A stretch of 64,000 nucleotides of DNA, taken from Vicia villosa (Eukaryota; Streptophyta; Magnoliopsida; Fabales; Fabaceae). Location of the stretch: contig NC_081185.1 in the NCBI RefSeq assembly GCF_029867415.1, positions 135,553,753 to 135,617,752 of the forward strand. The letters are read 5' to 3'. This document shows positions 35,175 to 46,849 of this stretch, piece after piece. Position 1 is the first letter of the stretch; every line of letters begins with the position of its first letter. The notes beneath the pieces are model-generated. The model was not told where the DNA came from. It saw only the letters and a program-made list of their open reading frames with translations, and ran no database searches. The translations under genes were made by a program, and so were the position numbers.

Positions 35175-38100
35175 ATAGTAGTATCAGAGCAGGTCGGTCC
35201 GTCCGGCCAAATGTCGAGTCAGTTGAGTTGCACGACAGTTGAATACTGTCGGCATATTATTCCTTAGTATGCGACATGTGAGTGGATCACTGTCAGTACT
35301 TGGTTGTTTGTTGCGGAAGTTGGTTTGAAACAAGTGGGGGAGAAGCTTCGCTTCTCGGTTATGTTTCAGTTGTAAGATGATTGATTCAGTAGGCTGTTGT
35401 TGGCAACAGCGCAAGCGTCGTTGGAGTGTTGTTTTCCGAATCGAAGGTGACTTGAAATTAAGACTTGATTGGTAATTAAGTTGGAATATCTTGAAGGAAG
35501 ATGATTAGAGGTAATTGATGATTATTTGTAGGAGAGGGAAATCAAGAAGTTGCAATGCATCAGCTCTGCTGAGGGGCTGCAAAGTTGTCAGTTGAGTAGA
35601 CTTGCATCTCGGAAGAGGTTCAGCTGCAAGTTTGCAAGGAGGATTGCAGTCGTAATGTTTCAGAAATCGCACTTCGGCGATGGGATGTGTTGCTCAAGTT
35701 ATAAGAATGTTTGGAAGCGAAGAGACATGATAAGGAGCTGTTTAGAATGTGATTGATTTGAAGATGATGAGTTTTAGAACGGAATTTCCGTAAGAAAAAC
35801 GCAGGAAAGTTGTTGATTCGTTATGAAACTTCGAAAATTCATAACTGGAGTTCTAGACATCCGATTTGAGTTCCGTTTGAAGCGTCGGAAAGCTAAAGAG
35901 ATGAAATTTGTTATAAAAATGGTTGCAGCAGCTGTAACATATTTAATTGTGACAGGATGATGTTGGAAAGATGTGAAGTTGCGGTTACGCGTGCTCTTAG
36001 AACTAGACTTGTTTGTTGGTACGGCACGGGATGTCAGTGTCAGAGTTGAACGGATTGAAGGAATAATTAAAAGGTTAGTTGAGAAGCAATTTTAGGAATT
36101 AAGTGTGCCATTTGAGGAGTTTTGGAAATATCATTTAAGGTGTCGCTGCATGGCGTCAGTGTTGCAATTTCGGACAACGATTGGAAAATTCATATCTTGA
36201 GATCCGAGTGTCTGATTTAAGTGCCGTTTGGGGCATTGCGAAGCTGACTTAATAACCATGATATATGTTTTTATTTGATGTTTAAAACTTGTTTGAAATG
36301 TGTTCCCATTATAAAAACAGAGGCGTGGGAATTTTGGGTTGTTGGGAACCGGTTCCCAAATAGAGACAACCCGGTTCCCCATAGTAAAAATCAGAGACGA
36401 GTTGTGGGAAGCAGCCAGGAACCGGTTCCTGTGTGGGAGGAGCCGGGTTCTACTGTGTGTTTTTGGAGGATTGTTTTACTTTAAAAACCCATAACTTTTG
36501 ATCCTATGAGGAGATATTCTGAAGTCGGTTAAGGAAGCGTGAAACTTGTTAAATAGGAATGCCTACTACCGAGATTGTTTGAAAAAAAAATTTGAGTAGA
36601 ATAAGTTGTTGAGGATTAAGTTGATGAGGTGTCCGGTAATAAAGATGATTTGAGTACCGATGGATTTTAGTGAAGAATGAATTAGTAGAAAAGGTGAAAT
36701 AAGTTTTAGTACGGTTGAAGTCGTATTTATGATGCCAAGGCAACGACATGTATAGAAGAAGAATTGTAGAGGATTTCTTACACCTATTGGTGTGAGGAAG
36801 ATTTTGTTGAGATTCCGAGTGGAATGATGCTTGGACGCGAAAGATGTCTTGGGATTTAGAGTGAAACCAGGAGTATGAATGTTGTTGCGGTCTTTTGCTA
36901 AGATGAGGATTTTGATTTGGAACAGATAAATAGTAAGGTACGAGTATATTAGTGATTATGAAGTTGGAAGTACTTAACAGGTGTGTGATGCTAAGTGGCC
37001 ATGAAGCAGATTATGTAAAATGTTTGGATGTTGGTATCCCGCTGACAAGATCCAATGAAAAGGAAGTGTGCGAGTTGTAAAGACTCAGAGTGAACTATTG
37101 GACTATGACGATGTTAATGAGTTTGAGTGCAAACTCGGAAAAGGACACTATTATGTAGTAACGATGGTTTATGCTTAAATATGGTTGTCGGCTATCTATT
37201 GACAAATTGAGGACTTGATCACCCTTAATCTCTTGTTGATAGTAGACGAAATCATATAGATAGGATGAGCTTGTTTGTTACCTTAATGGTTTAGGATATG
37301 ATGGACACTAAGCCGTGAGAATAATCACTCACCATGTTGTGTGAATTTACGAAGAAGTGAATACGAAAGAGTGCAATATATATTGGATGATGATTTAAGA
37401 CGGGTAATCAGAGTCGCGCAACGAAAGTGTGATGTGGATTAGTGTGCGAGTACTACTCGTGGGCAGTGAGGAATTAATAAGCCGGGAGCCTACGTAGAGA
37501 ACATGAATTGATCTATATGTTAGATTTAGAATCTAGTGGGTGCAAGGATGTCGTGCTAGAGAATTAGGACTCTTGTGAATAATTGCTGAGATGATGAGTA
37601 TGTTATTATGGATGTACTTAGTTAACGAGTATGTATTCAGCGAAGCTAAGGTGATGAGTTGATACTATATGATGCTACGATAATCTTATGATGTGGTAAG
37701 GTGTTATTGTAGATTCCAAATGTAATGAGGAATTATACTCTATGAAGGACCAAGTTGATTTAATTCTTAGAGAAGAGCGGGACTCAGTTTGAGCTATTTT
37801 GTAAGCAATGGTATATTAAGGATGATGAGTGTGATTATAATTACTGGTGTGTACTCGTTCTGATGGTTAGAATGTTTAAATAGAGGGAGTAAATCAGGAC
37901 TTTGTTTTGAGTGTGAGTAAGTATTGCTAAGTGGTAGATTAGTACCATGTATGATAAAGAAGGATTCTTGAACGAATGAGTAAAGAGAGTCGAAATTGGA
38001 TAAAACTGAGAAATCTAATTGGTAATGATGATTGTAATGAGTAATTAAAATAGTGCAGCAAAAGCGGAATATAACGTGTTGGATAGTTGCTGGTATGACT

Positions 38101-38580
38101 TGAGAGGAGTCAGATGGTTGAAATTCAATGGTATAGGAATGTTATTATCGAGCTCTTGAAGGAAGCAGTTGGTAAAAAGTGTAAGTGTTATTTCATCGCT
38201 CAGATGGAAAAGTGTGTCTAAGGTTGGTACGTTCGGTAGATGGAATGCTTTACAGCAGTGTTGATCGGGTGTGGTCATACCATGGTTGTGTAATTAGATT
38301 ACTCAGTTATTGGGCGTATTGTATGGATCGCACCCGACGTTTCATTGTTGTTAAACTTTTGGAGATATAGCGAGTGGTATACCTTGGGATGGTCAAACGC
38401 GACGTAAGAGCTGAGATTAAATGCATGAGGCATGCTTATGTTGGTTATGTTAGATGAATTTTGAGGTTCGACTAAGAAAGTGTTAACTGAGAACGGGAGA
38501 GTCAGATGAAGGACTCCTATCTGGAACTTTTCACTTGGAGTATGTTTTCGAGGACGAAAACTCTTTTAGTGGGGGAGAGT
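35175..38580 (+). other. Non-coding interior of the LARD
   Basis: Begins with the primer site. It holds two further AACCGGTT modules (36344-36378 and 36417-36451). A phrase also recurs: atccgatttgagttccgttt (35868) and, in altered form, gtgtctgatttaagtgccgt (36209). All open frames are short and match nothing I know. Ends with the polypurine tract at 38567-38580. Confidence 0.8.
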
Positions 38581-40660
38581 TGTAACACCCCGTAATTTCA
38601 TGAATTAATTTAATCAAGTTAAATTAATTATTCGGAAATTATTTAATTATTCAGTAAATAAAATTGGATTTTTGGGAAGAATTACGGGAATTATTGTTAT
38701 TGGGCCATGACGTAGTTAGTAAAAAGGGAGGTGCCAATGGAGAGGCCTTACTAACTAATTATCCTATTTCTTTTATAAAATAGTGAAATGATGAAAATAA
38801 AGGAAAATGGGGAAAAGAGAAGGTTAGAGGCAACAAGGAACAGAAGTCTGAGGACTGAAGAGTACGTGAAAGAGAGAAGAGCCAAAGGAGAAGAAGACCT
38901 TCGAAGATTCGACTCTGAGGTAAGGGGTGATTACTCTAATTATATGGTATTATAATTTTGATGATGTTAGGATTGAATTAAGGGATTAGAATCTCTATTT
39001 GGGATGTTAGGTTTTGTGAAATACCAACACTGACATGTATGATTTGATGAACTGACTGCAATTGATGATGTAGTATTGTTACATGATGTTATGGTATGTG
39101 GTTTGTGCATTAGAATCATGTATTTGGAGGATTTTGATGTTATTGATGATCAATTTCGTAATGATATAAGTTGGTATGTGTTTGGGATGCATAAAAGCCT
39201 TAAAAATCATGTTTTTCAGCTACTGGGTCCGTGGGAACCGGTTCCCATGTGGGAGGAACCGGGTTCCAGTGTTTTTAAACGTTAAAAATGACATTTTTGG
39301 GTCCAGGAACCGGTTCCCATGTGGGACGAACCGGGTTCCAGTACAAATTCCAGCAGCACGTTTTGAAAACTGTTCTAACTTTAAAAGCTTCTAATTTTCA
39401 AACCGTAAGTCCGTTTTATATGCCGTTTTGGACGTTGTTCCTTAAATTGAATGCTTTACCATATGAAATAAAGAAAACAATAATAACTTGATTTTATTTT
39501 GAAAAGTATCGTTTTCTTCAAATGTGATTTATTCTTGTTTTGCATAGTTGATGAGGTACAATGAATTGTTGTTTGCATAATTGAATATGTGCAATGATGT
39601 GTGTTGTTATAATGTGATTGCTTTTGCTTGTTATGCAAATGGATGTTGTTCGTGGTAAATATGGTTATCATGTGTTTTGATGAATGATGATGCAGATGGA
39701 TGTTATTCATGGTAAATGTTGTTATCATGTGTTTTGATGAATGATGATGATTGATTTGTTTTGAATGATGCATGATACATGTACATACTTGTTATGACGT
39801 TATTGGTAAGATGTGATAAAGCGATGCTAAGCATCGGATTGATGATGATATAAGTATGTGACATGTGTGTATTCATTCATAAATCATTTGCATTGGAAGG
39901 CTGATTCTCATTGTGCGGAGATTAGCAGGCAGTCATCGTGTGCCCATGTGGGGTGTGAGCGATGAGGCAGTAGTCGTGTGCCCATGTGGGGTGTGAGCGA
40001 CTAAAGGGCAGTATCAAAGAGAGAAGTCCTGTGAATGTGATTCACGAATTTTGGTACCACATGCATAAGAGTCTGCATGGTCTTTGTATAAATTGTGACA
40101 TGTCAGGATGAAATCCGGTGTTATGATTATGTGGTGTTATTGGTGCATATTTTTGACTTATGCTTGTGATTGGTATGAATTGATAAATCTGAATATGCTA
40201 AGTAGGGTGGATAATTGCTTATGAAATTCTATATCTGATGATTTATAATGCTATTTAATTATGATGTAGTCTCACTCTTACTTTGATGATTTCAGATTGA
40301 AGTAGCGGTTTAAGCGATCGGTGAGGATGACTCGTAGAGTTTATCCGGTTATGTGGAGTCGTGTCGGTCATGCTCTGATCTTGTAACACTGGGGGTCGAT
40401 AGTCTTAGAGTTACTTGATATACATCGTTGTCATTATTGGTTATGGATTATGTATTGTTGATTTGTTTAGATATGTTTCTTAACATTGTTAAAATGAGTT
40501 TCCGCTGTGCTAAACACATGTTTTGATAATTAGTTTAATTCTAATAAAGCATGACAAACGACTTGGTATTTTATTCATTTTATTAGTTGTAACATCCTTG
40601 TTGTATAATTACTCTGATCTTTATTATATTTTTCGCGGGGGTTTTTAGAAGGGTGTTACA
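38581..40660 (+). repeat. 3' LTR of the LARD
   Basis: Same length as the 5' LTR with about 16 scattered substitutions by eye, for example aaaaatgaaat versus aaaaatgacat and tgatgttaagcatc-type third-base changes, and no indel that I noticed. Confidence 0.92.
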
Positions 40661-42320
40661 ATAAACACTAAGTTCTAAAATAAGATAAGTTTGGTTGTAT
40701 TTTCTTCAATATCTCATAAGAAGAGATCTTAGTTTTAGACCCGAAACTTATATTCAAGACATAGCAAACAATCAATAAGATTTCCCTCCACCAATAAGAC
40801 GCAACACCATAATTCAATATAATAGCAACGACTAGTTTAGTAAGAGTTATATTCTTTCTTTATGCTTTTCCATCATTTCATGAGAATATGGTGCGGTGAT
40901 TTCATGTACAATTCCATATTTATAAAATTCATAAATATAATAGAACCATACTCAGTTCCCCTATCGTTATGAAACATTTCAATTTTCTTATTAAATTGAT
41001 TTTCAATTTTATTTATAAAAGTATTAAACATATCAAACATTTAACTTTCATTCATACTAAATTTATTTTCAATTTCAATAATAAAAATATTAAACATATC
41101 AATTTCATTAAAAAAATTATCATTCTTAGTAATGGCATACAAAATTACTCCAATGGACAGACTAAATCTTACCTTATTTAGAAAAAAAACAGAAACAAGT
41201 ATGCATGACATCCTTCAAGATTAAAGTCTTCTTAAAGGTGGACTTCAGCTCCACTTCTTCAATACCTACACCATTAGTGGTGTGTGGAACTTCCAACAAC
41301 ACTTTCTTGTTTTCAGTATTTATATATGTTTTGAACATTTCACGGTCATAACATACACGACGAGAGAAGCCATTGCCAATCCACCAACCATCCGATCCAC
41401 CAATCATGTTGATTTCAATGATCATAGCAATAAATTGTTCACCAGTCAGGTTAACCTGTGCATTATGGGCAACACCAGATTTAGGCATGCTCTTACATTT
41501 CTTAGCCATATCACCTAGCTTTCCATAATTGAAATAGGAAAAATTATAGTGTCATCTCTTTGAGGTGGTGGTTGTTGCCTAACAATTAAAGCAATTAGGG
41601 ATCTTGAAGGGTTCTCATTCTTAATTACGTTCACGGTATTGCGGTTCTAATTCTTTAGTGGTTTTCCAAATGACTTTAGAACCACACTAAGTTTCTTTTT
41701 ATTGTTTAAAACAACAACAAAAATTTCTTTTTGATTTTATCTTTCTGATTATTCTTAAATTCAAAGGAGAATAATGAGACTCACAAATTTTTTTGCTTTG
41801 TGGCAAAGCAAAATTTTTAAAATCGTTAAAATTAGGGGGTAGTTTGTCAATAATAAAAACAATTTGACTTTTTCATCTAAAGACATACCTTCAGTGATGA
41901 TCTCATGAGTATTACTTTGAAGTTCATGACACTAAACATCTATGGACCTTTCATCTACCATTTGATAATTTGAGTGTAGATTAATATCATATTTCTTTGC
42001 TCCATCCTCTTCAGTATCATACTTCTTTTTCAAAACTTTGCAAACTTATTGTGGAGTAACACATCTACTTTAATAATTATACAGATCACATGTGAGTCCA
42101 TTTATAATTTGATATTTGTAGAGATAATCATTCTCATTCCATAAGGAAATTTATTTCCTCAGTTATAAATCTTACCGTTAGTTTGCCCGACTGGTCCATG
42201 CGGAACAACAAGAATTTCTTTGGCCATAATGTTGACAACCTTTTTTAAGGTTAAGAAAAATCATAATTTTTGTTGCCATCGACTCAAGTAACTTCCCTCA
42301 AACTTGAATGGTTTGTCAGA
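40661..42320 (-). pseudogene. Copia gag, protease and integrase start (host of the LARD)
   Basis: On the minus strand, gag-like sequence begins near 42320 and reaches a zinc knuckle around 41560-41510 that reads YFNYGKLGDMAKKCK; two Cys and the His of C-x2-C-x4-H-x4-C are lost. Protease follows at 41509-41174: SDGWWIGNGFSRRVCYDREM, KTYINTENKKVLLEVPHTTN and LILKDVMHTC. The active-site DSGAS has become GNGFS, so the catalytic Asp is gone. An AT-rich stretch follows, then integrase-like MFHNDRGTEYGS at about 40985. The frame stops at 40661, where the LARD begins. Confidence 0.75.
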
Positions 42321-42401
42321 GACAACAGCCATAGAAGTACCAATAATTTTTCAGTAGCCATGATAGTTTGAAACCGTCTTTAAATTGTTATTTTAAGATT
42401 T

Positions 42402-42672
42402 TGAAAATTTCCACTAAAGGAATTATCGGGTCGAGTCTGAACTAGGTTGCTCTCTTTAAGATGTTTCACGACACTGCCTGAAATTGTGTAAGGGAGACCA
42501 TCAACTATGACGCCTATGACAAAACTAGTTGAATATGGTATAAACATCACTAGTAGTATCTATTATAAAGATCAATCGTAATAATTTCTCAAGGAGATTC
42601 AAATAATTTTCCAAAGAGAATTCAAGAATTATCGTTTGACCACTCAGAATAATTTCTCACATAAGAAGAATT
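42402..42672 (-). repeat. Truncated 5' LTR of the degenerate copia element
   Basis: Aligns with 27182-27600 (shared gctctctttaagatgttt-type sequence, tttgaccactcaRaataatt, atttctcaMaYaagaagaa). The other half of the LTR, including its start, is missing. The break lies just left of the hairpin at 42706. Confidence 0.7.
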
Positions 42673-42705
42673 TTGGTTTAACGCTTCTTACTTGTCAACC
42701 TCACA

Positions 42706-42865
42706 TTCTTTCACCTCTAGTTTAGTTTGCAATGTAAATAATATGTTGCAAATTAAACTAGAGGTGAAAGAAGGGGTTGAAGAACTAGGAGCATTAAAAC
42801 AAGTTCTAACAATTAAAGAGCAAAATGCAGATAAGGAGCTGGAGAATTCTTGTCTAGCATTATAC
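42706..42865 (+). pseudogene. Hairpin plus short gene-like fragment (possible XH-domain/FDM-like piece)
   Basis: Arms 42706-42732 (ttctttcacctctagtttag...) and 42746-42772 pair with one mismatch over 27 bp around a 13-base loop. From the right arm an open frame continues for about 38 codons to TAA at 42869-42871: KLEVKEGVEELGALKQVLTI then KEQNADKELENSCLAL. This resembles the coiled-coil/XH region of plant FDM/IDN2-type proteins of RNA-directed DNA methylation, where ALNQ-LIVKE-SNDELQ is usual. The match is short and from memory. It lies next to a CACTA-type end and may be captured host sequence. Confidence 0.35.
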
Positions 42866-42871
42866 GTGTAA

Positions 42872-43150
42872 CTTGTTCTTCTAATATAACTTAGTTTGTC
42901 ACATTATAATGTTCTAGACCAGACTGAAAGGTTATGTTTAGTGTGTATTGGTGAAATAAGGATTCCATATAATTTATAATAAATAAGTGTATATGTTGTG
43001 GTAGGTAGTGCGCTACTTGAAATATAATCACGGTTGCGCTCGCGTGGTGGAAAACATCATACATACAATCATCCACTACCTCACAACAGTTGGTAATCTG
43101 TTGTGGTATCCACTTTCTAACTGTTGTGGTATCCCTTTTCTGTAGTAGTG
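42872..43150. mobile_element. CACTA-type transposon end
   Basis: Read from the right on the minus strand the sequence starts CACTACTACAGAAAAGGGAT, then has GATACCACAACAG twice (43096-43137 region), the terminal motif and subterminal repeats of an En/Spm-like element. The opposite CACTA end was not found in the window, so the element is truncated or its other end is decayed. A CG-rich segment (ggttgcgctcgcgtggtgg, 43032-43050) is included. Confidence 0.6.
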
Positions 43151-44856
43151 TTAGGGGGAATTGTTCTTACCTAGGCCAACCTCCAGGATAACGTCGGTCC
43201 AATGAAATATTGGCCCATACTAAATACATCTCAATGTACACGCTGACCCTTGTGGACTTTTGAATAAGATATCACAAGGAAATATGGATTAGGAGATATG
43301 GGTGTAAGGACTCAAAAACATATTAAGTTTCCATAGGGATATACCTAATCAAGGTGTTGAATGAAGGTCGTTAAATAACATAACAAGTAATACCATGACA
43401 CATGCCCTAAGAAGTTAGGTTCTAAATCCTTAAAACCTAAAATACACCTGTAAAAAAAGGATAAACGTCGTGATCAATGTATACAATTTTTAAATTTTAA
43501 AATATTCCTATTTTCCTTATTCATTTACCGACTTAGAAGTCGGATTGTTTCTAGGTACCACCCCCATGACATCGTCTAAAACCCCAATGGAAAACATGTT
43601 ATTAGAATCCACTATTTCATCAAATTTAAATCTATTATCAAGATTCATTAGATTCAAAATGCATTAGTATTTAACAACATATGAACATCAATATCTAAAG
43701 ATTTAAAAGTGTCCAACTGTGTCCATATTTCTTCTTCAATAAGTTCACGTTCTTCCATATTTAATTTCTTCCAAAACATATGAATATTATCCAATTGAAG
43801 AATATTACCTTCTACCTAAAAATTTGCAAGTTTTCAAGCACACGGGATACCACGAGTTGTTTTAATATATTATCCATATGCTACATTATAAGACATACTT
43901 TCTTCACTCGTTCAAACCTCTTATTGGCACAAATTATGTCAATCATGCATAAAAATGATTATTATGCCGATAGTCAATGTTGATGATGTTTCTCAAAAAT
44001 AAACCTTTGATGATATCCTGTTGCATATTAAACATGGTGTTCACTCAATCCCAAATCTTACAGATATCTCATCTATTATTTTGTAAGATGTTTTATAGTC
44101 TTCAAAGAATAGACTTAACTCTAAAATAATTATAAATATTATTTAAATAATTTTTATTTACATAATAAATTTAGATATGTTTAAAAAATTACCTATTTTT
44201 TGTTGTGTTTCATAAAAGTTATGGCATATGCCATAGTTTATAATTTCATTCACAATAATTCATGGTCTTTTCCTTATTGGTTATTCATGACCCAACCTTG
44301 TCTTATATGTAAAATAAAAGAATGTATCATTATTCTCACTTCCGAAGAGCATTGTGTTTGGAGCCACTCTATCTATGGAGATTTTTCTTTTATAAATATT
44401 TGTACTGGTCAAAAAGTACAGAAGTGTGCGTTACCTCTACAAGGGCAAGGGTACTCAAAGGTTTTAGTAGGTTTATAACAACCAGTTGTGGTTAGGAGTT
44501 GTCCACGACGACAAAAAGTCCTTTATGATGGTTTTAGAGGACATGCTCATGTGAGGTGAGAGGCTATGTATCTTCGTTTGGTGCTTAGGTATATAAGTGT
44601 ATGAGCTATGGTGTCTATGGGTTAAGTTAGGATCTGTATGAGTTAAGATATGATCTTTTCTCCCGTTAAGGGAGAAGTATTTATAGAGGCCTTTGGGCCT
44701 ATGGTTTCCTTGGGAAGGATCACCACCTCCTCAATCAATGATGGACCGTTGAATCTTTATTTCTTAGAGAGACGTGGTCCAACTTCTGACCCCGACATCT
44801 CTTTGTCCAAGAAATGTCTTTTCCCACGTTTTCCCATATCTAGGCGAGATGGATGC
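43151..44856. other. Intergenic DNA with unassigned repeat-like sequence
   Basis: No gene recognised. A 14-bp palindrome atggcatatgccat lies at about 44221. The stretch 44480-44860 is less AT-rich (ttctcccgttaagggagaag, cctttgggcctatggtttcc) and looks like part of a larger repeat that also includes the following tandem array. Confidence 0.4.
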
Positions 44857-45176
44857 ATTTAGGAGGTGATACCTCCCTAAGGGCAACATAAGAGTCGTCG
44901 TCTTTCCTAGGAGCGAAACATCTCCCGCCCTTTACCAAGTATTTTACAAATATAACGCTACAATAGTCATTTAGGAGGTGATACCTCCCTAAGGGCGACA
45001 TAAGAGTCGTTGTCTTTTCTAGGAGCGAAACATCTCCCGCCCTTTACCAAGTATTTTACAAATATAACGCTACAATAGTCATTTAGGAGGTGATACCTCC
45101 CTAAGGGCGACATAAGAGTCGTTGTCTTTTCTAGGAGCGGAACATCTTCTGCCCTTGCCAAGTATTATACAAATAT
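44857..45176. repeat. 112-bp tandem repeat, about 2.9 copies
   Basis: Copies start at 44857, 44969 and 45081 with atttaggaggtgatacctcc. Each opens with the perfect inverted repeat ggaggt-gat-acctcc, followed by ctaagggcRacataagagtc and a second purine/pyrimidine block (aggagcgaaacatctcccgc). Copies one and two differ at few positions; copy three is slightly more diverged and truncated. It is non-coding. Confidence 0.93.
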
Positions 45177-45268
45177 TGTGACTCTTAATCTACTTGTAAT
45201 TCACACCTAAAAAAAAGCAAGGAGAAGAAAGATGATTATATAAAACAAAATATGAGAAATGAAAAAAT

Positions 45269-45350
45269 GCTGGCTGTGGGGTTCGAACCCACGCGCACTT
45301 ATGTGCAGAAGATCTTAAGTCTTCCCCCTTAACCTCTCGGGCAAACCAGC
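45269..45350 (-). tRNA. tRNA-Leu (anticodon UAA)
   Basis: 82 nt, class II fold. Acceptor GCTGGTT pairs with AGCCAGC (one G-U). Anticodon arm GAAGA-CTTAAGA-TCTTC has loop CTTAAGA and anticodon TAA. The long variable arm is GCAC-ATAA-GTGC. T arm is GTGGG-TTCGAAC-CCCAC, with standard A and B boxes. The next bases on the minus strand are A followed by TTTTTT, a pol III terminator (plus-strand a-run 45262-45267). No intron and no encoded CCA, as expected for a nuclear gene. Confidence 0.96.
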
Positions 45351-46720
45351 TTGTTGTTTAAGTTTTAAATATTACATGAACCCTTTTGATGACAGTAAAC
45401 ATTTTTCTTTCAAATGCTCAATTTCTTTGCAAATTGGAAATTGATTATCAAATATTCTTATAAATTCCTTACACCTCACTTCCATGCCTAATATTATTTT
45501 CATAATGAATAAAAACTAGAGCTTGCAACTTAAGTCTTTAGTACTGTCACCAATTACTAATATTATTTGGTATATTTGATTTTTTAGGAACAAGATGTGG
45601 TCCGATTATGATTAAAGTAATCTAGAAATTATGCTAGACCAAATCAAACAATATTTTCTTATTTCACAAAAGAAAGTATTTGATAGACATGTATATGGAT
45701 GAACATTTATAAATATCTTATTTATGGCCTCGCAAAATATATTCATCCATATACATATCTATCAAACATTTTCTTTTCACAAATGATTCAAAAATTGAGC
45801 ACGTTAGACTGACAAATGATATGTACAAGTTCCCCATCCTTCTTTCGATTATTACTAGTTCATATGGTAAAGGGCCCTTAGAGGAGACAAGGTCTGTATA
45901 GGCCATCATAGCCTTTACAACCATTTTGAATGCTAGAAATGGCCGATTCATTGTGAACTTTTGTATAGGCATGTGCTTCTGCCATTTCACTCCATGTCTT
46001 ATGCTCATTATGCATTGCTATATTTGTGCACACTATAGGGATCACTATTGGAATTTTAAGAAAAAATTTCTTTCATACTACTAAAACATAAAATTGAACA
46101 ATTTGAAAAGAAAAAAAATAAAACAAATCTTACATTGAATAAAAATTAATTAACGTTTAATATCTTTCAACAAAATGATTTTGTGAAGATGAAATAGACT
46201 TAATATAAAACTTTAATATGGTAGCATTTGATTCTATTAATTCGCTTATTTATCTTTTATATTCATGCATTAAGTTCAATTACAATAAATTTGAGGTGTA
46301 TTGATAAAAAATTCAACGTTTACGAAGAATAAATTTATGACTTAAAATGACTTTATATATAGTAATATTTTTCATCTTTCAATTTTATAAATATGAGTTA
46401 AGTCTAATATAAAAAATCTAATATGAAGTTAGAGTCTATTTATCAAGTTATCCGCTTTTTATATTCATGCATCACCTAACCTCTATAGTATTGTGTGTGA
46501 AGAGTGTAATGAGAAAGAACATAAATCAAATTAGAAGAAATATATTGTATAAAATGGTTTTATAAAGAGCAACACCCCATCACATAATTTTGTATTATGT
46601 AAATAATATATTTCCATAATAAAACTTTCATTTCAGTCAATGAAAATCTGAGGTCAAATAACCTAATATGTCATTTTATTTTATTTTTTAAAAAAGTTTA
46701 ATTTTGCGACCCTATCAAGT
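45351..46720. other. AT-rich intergenic DNA
   Basis: No gene recognised. The phrase tatttgatagacatgtatatg (45670) recurs inverted at 45740-45770 (catatacatatctatcaaa), an inverted repeat with about 20-base arms flanking the gcctcgcaaa segment. Otherwise featureless. Confidence 0.4.
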
Positions 46721-46723
46721 TTT

Positions 46724-46740
46724 TGGCGTTGTCGCTGGAA
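46724..46740 (+). mobile_element. Decayed tRNA-Asp-type primer-binding site (Athila-like remnant)
   Basis: tggcgttgtcgctggaa resembles TGGCGCCGTTGCCGGGG, the primer site complementary to the tRNA-Asp 3' end used by Athila-type gypsy elements. It is preceded by ctatcaagttt. No LTR or gag frame was found around it, so this is a remnant at best. Confidence 0.3.
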
Positions 46741-46849
46741 CCAATTACGTCAATATCTTACTTTCTTGTTACCCTTTCTAGACTAAGGCATTTATTTTTT
46801 ACTTCCCCTAGTATCGGTTGTATGCCAAGTATCCGCAACTTCAGGGACG

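Larger units (their letters stand above)
33095..40660 (+). mobile_element. LARD-like non-coding LTR retrotransposon, target duplication ataaa
   Basis: Two LTRs of 2080 bp each (33095-35174 and 38581-40660) start tgtaacaccccgtaatttca and end gaagggtgttaca. ataaa flanks both sides (33090-33094 and 40661-40665). Four bases after the 5' LTR, tagtatcagagc (35179-35190) matches the initiator-Met tRNA primer site TGGTATCAGAGC at 11 of 12 positions. The 3' LTR is preceded by tagtgggggagagt (polypurine tract). I count about 16 substitutions between the LTRs, so the insertion is young. The 3.4-kb interior has no recognisable gag or pol, the definition of a LARD. The LTR ends and the tract before the 3' LTR resemble chromovirus (Tekay/Del) elements, the likely helper family (inference). 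Orientation is from primer site to purine tract. Confidence 0.9.
27182..42672 (-). mobile_element. Degenerate Ty1/copia element holding three nested insertions
   Basis: Pieces of one copia element run right to left: 5' LTR remnant (42402-42672), gag and protease (42320-41174), integrase start (about 40990-40661), integrase end and reverse-transcriptase start (33094-32345), reverse-transcriptase end and RNase H (29412-28520), and 3' LTR (27182-27937). Each gap falls at a point where the protein homology picks up again on the other side of a guest: the LARD at 33095-40660, a MITE at 32135-32324, and an Ogre/Tat-like LTR block at 29413-32107. The copia parts carry many stops and frameshifts. The right LTR is truncated, so no target duplication can be read. 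Confidence 0.8.

Noticed and set aside
44857..45176. CRISPR-like array
   Set aside because: Period 112 with no variable spacers between constant repeats, in a plant nuclear context; it is an ordinary tandem repeat.
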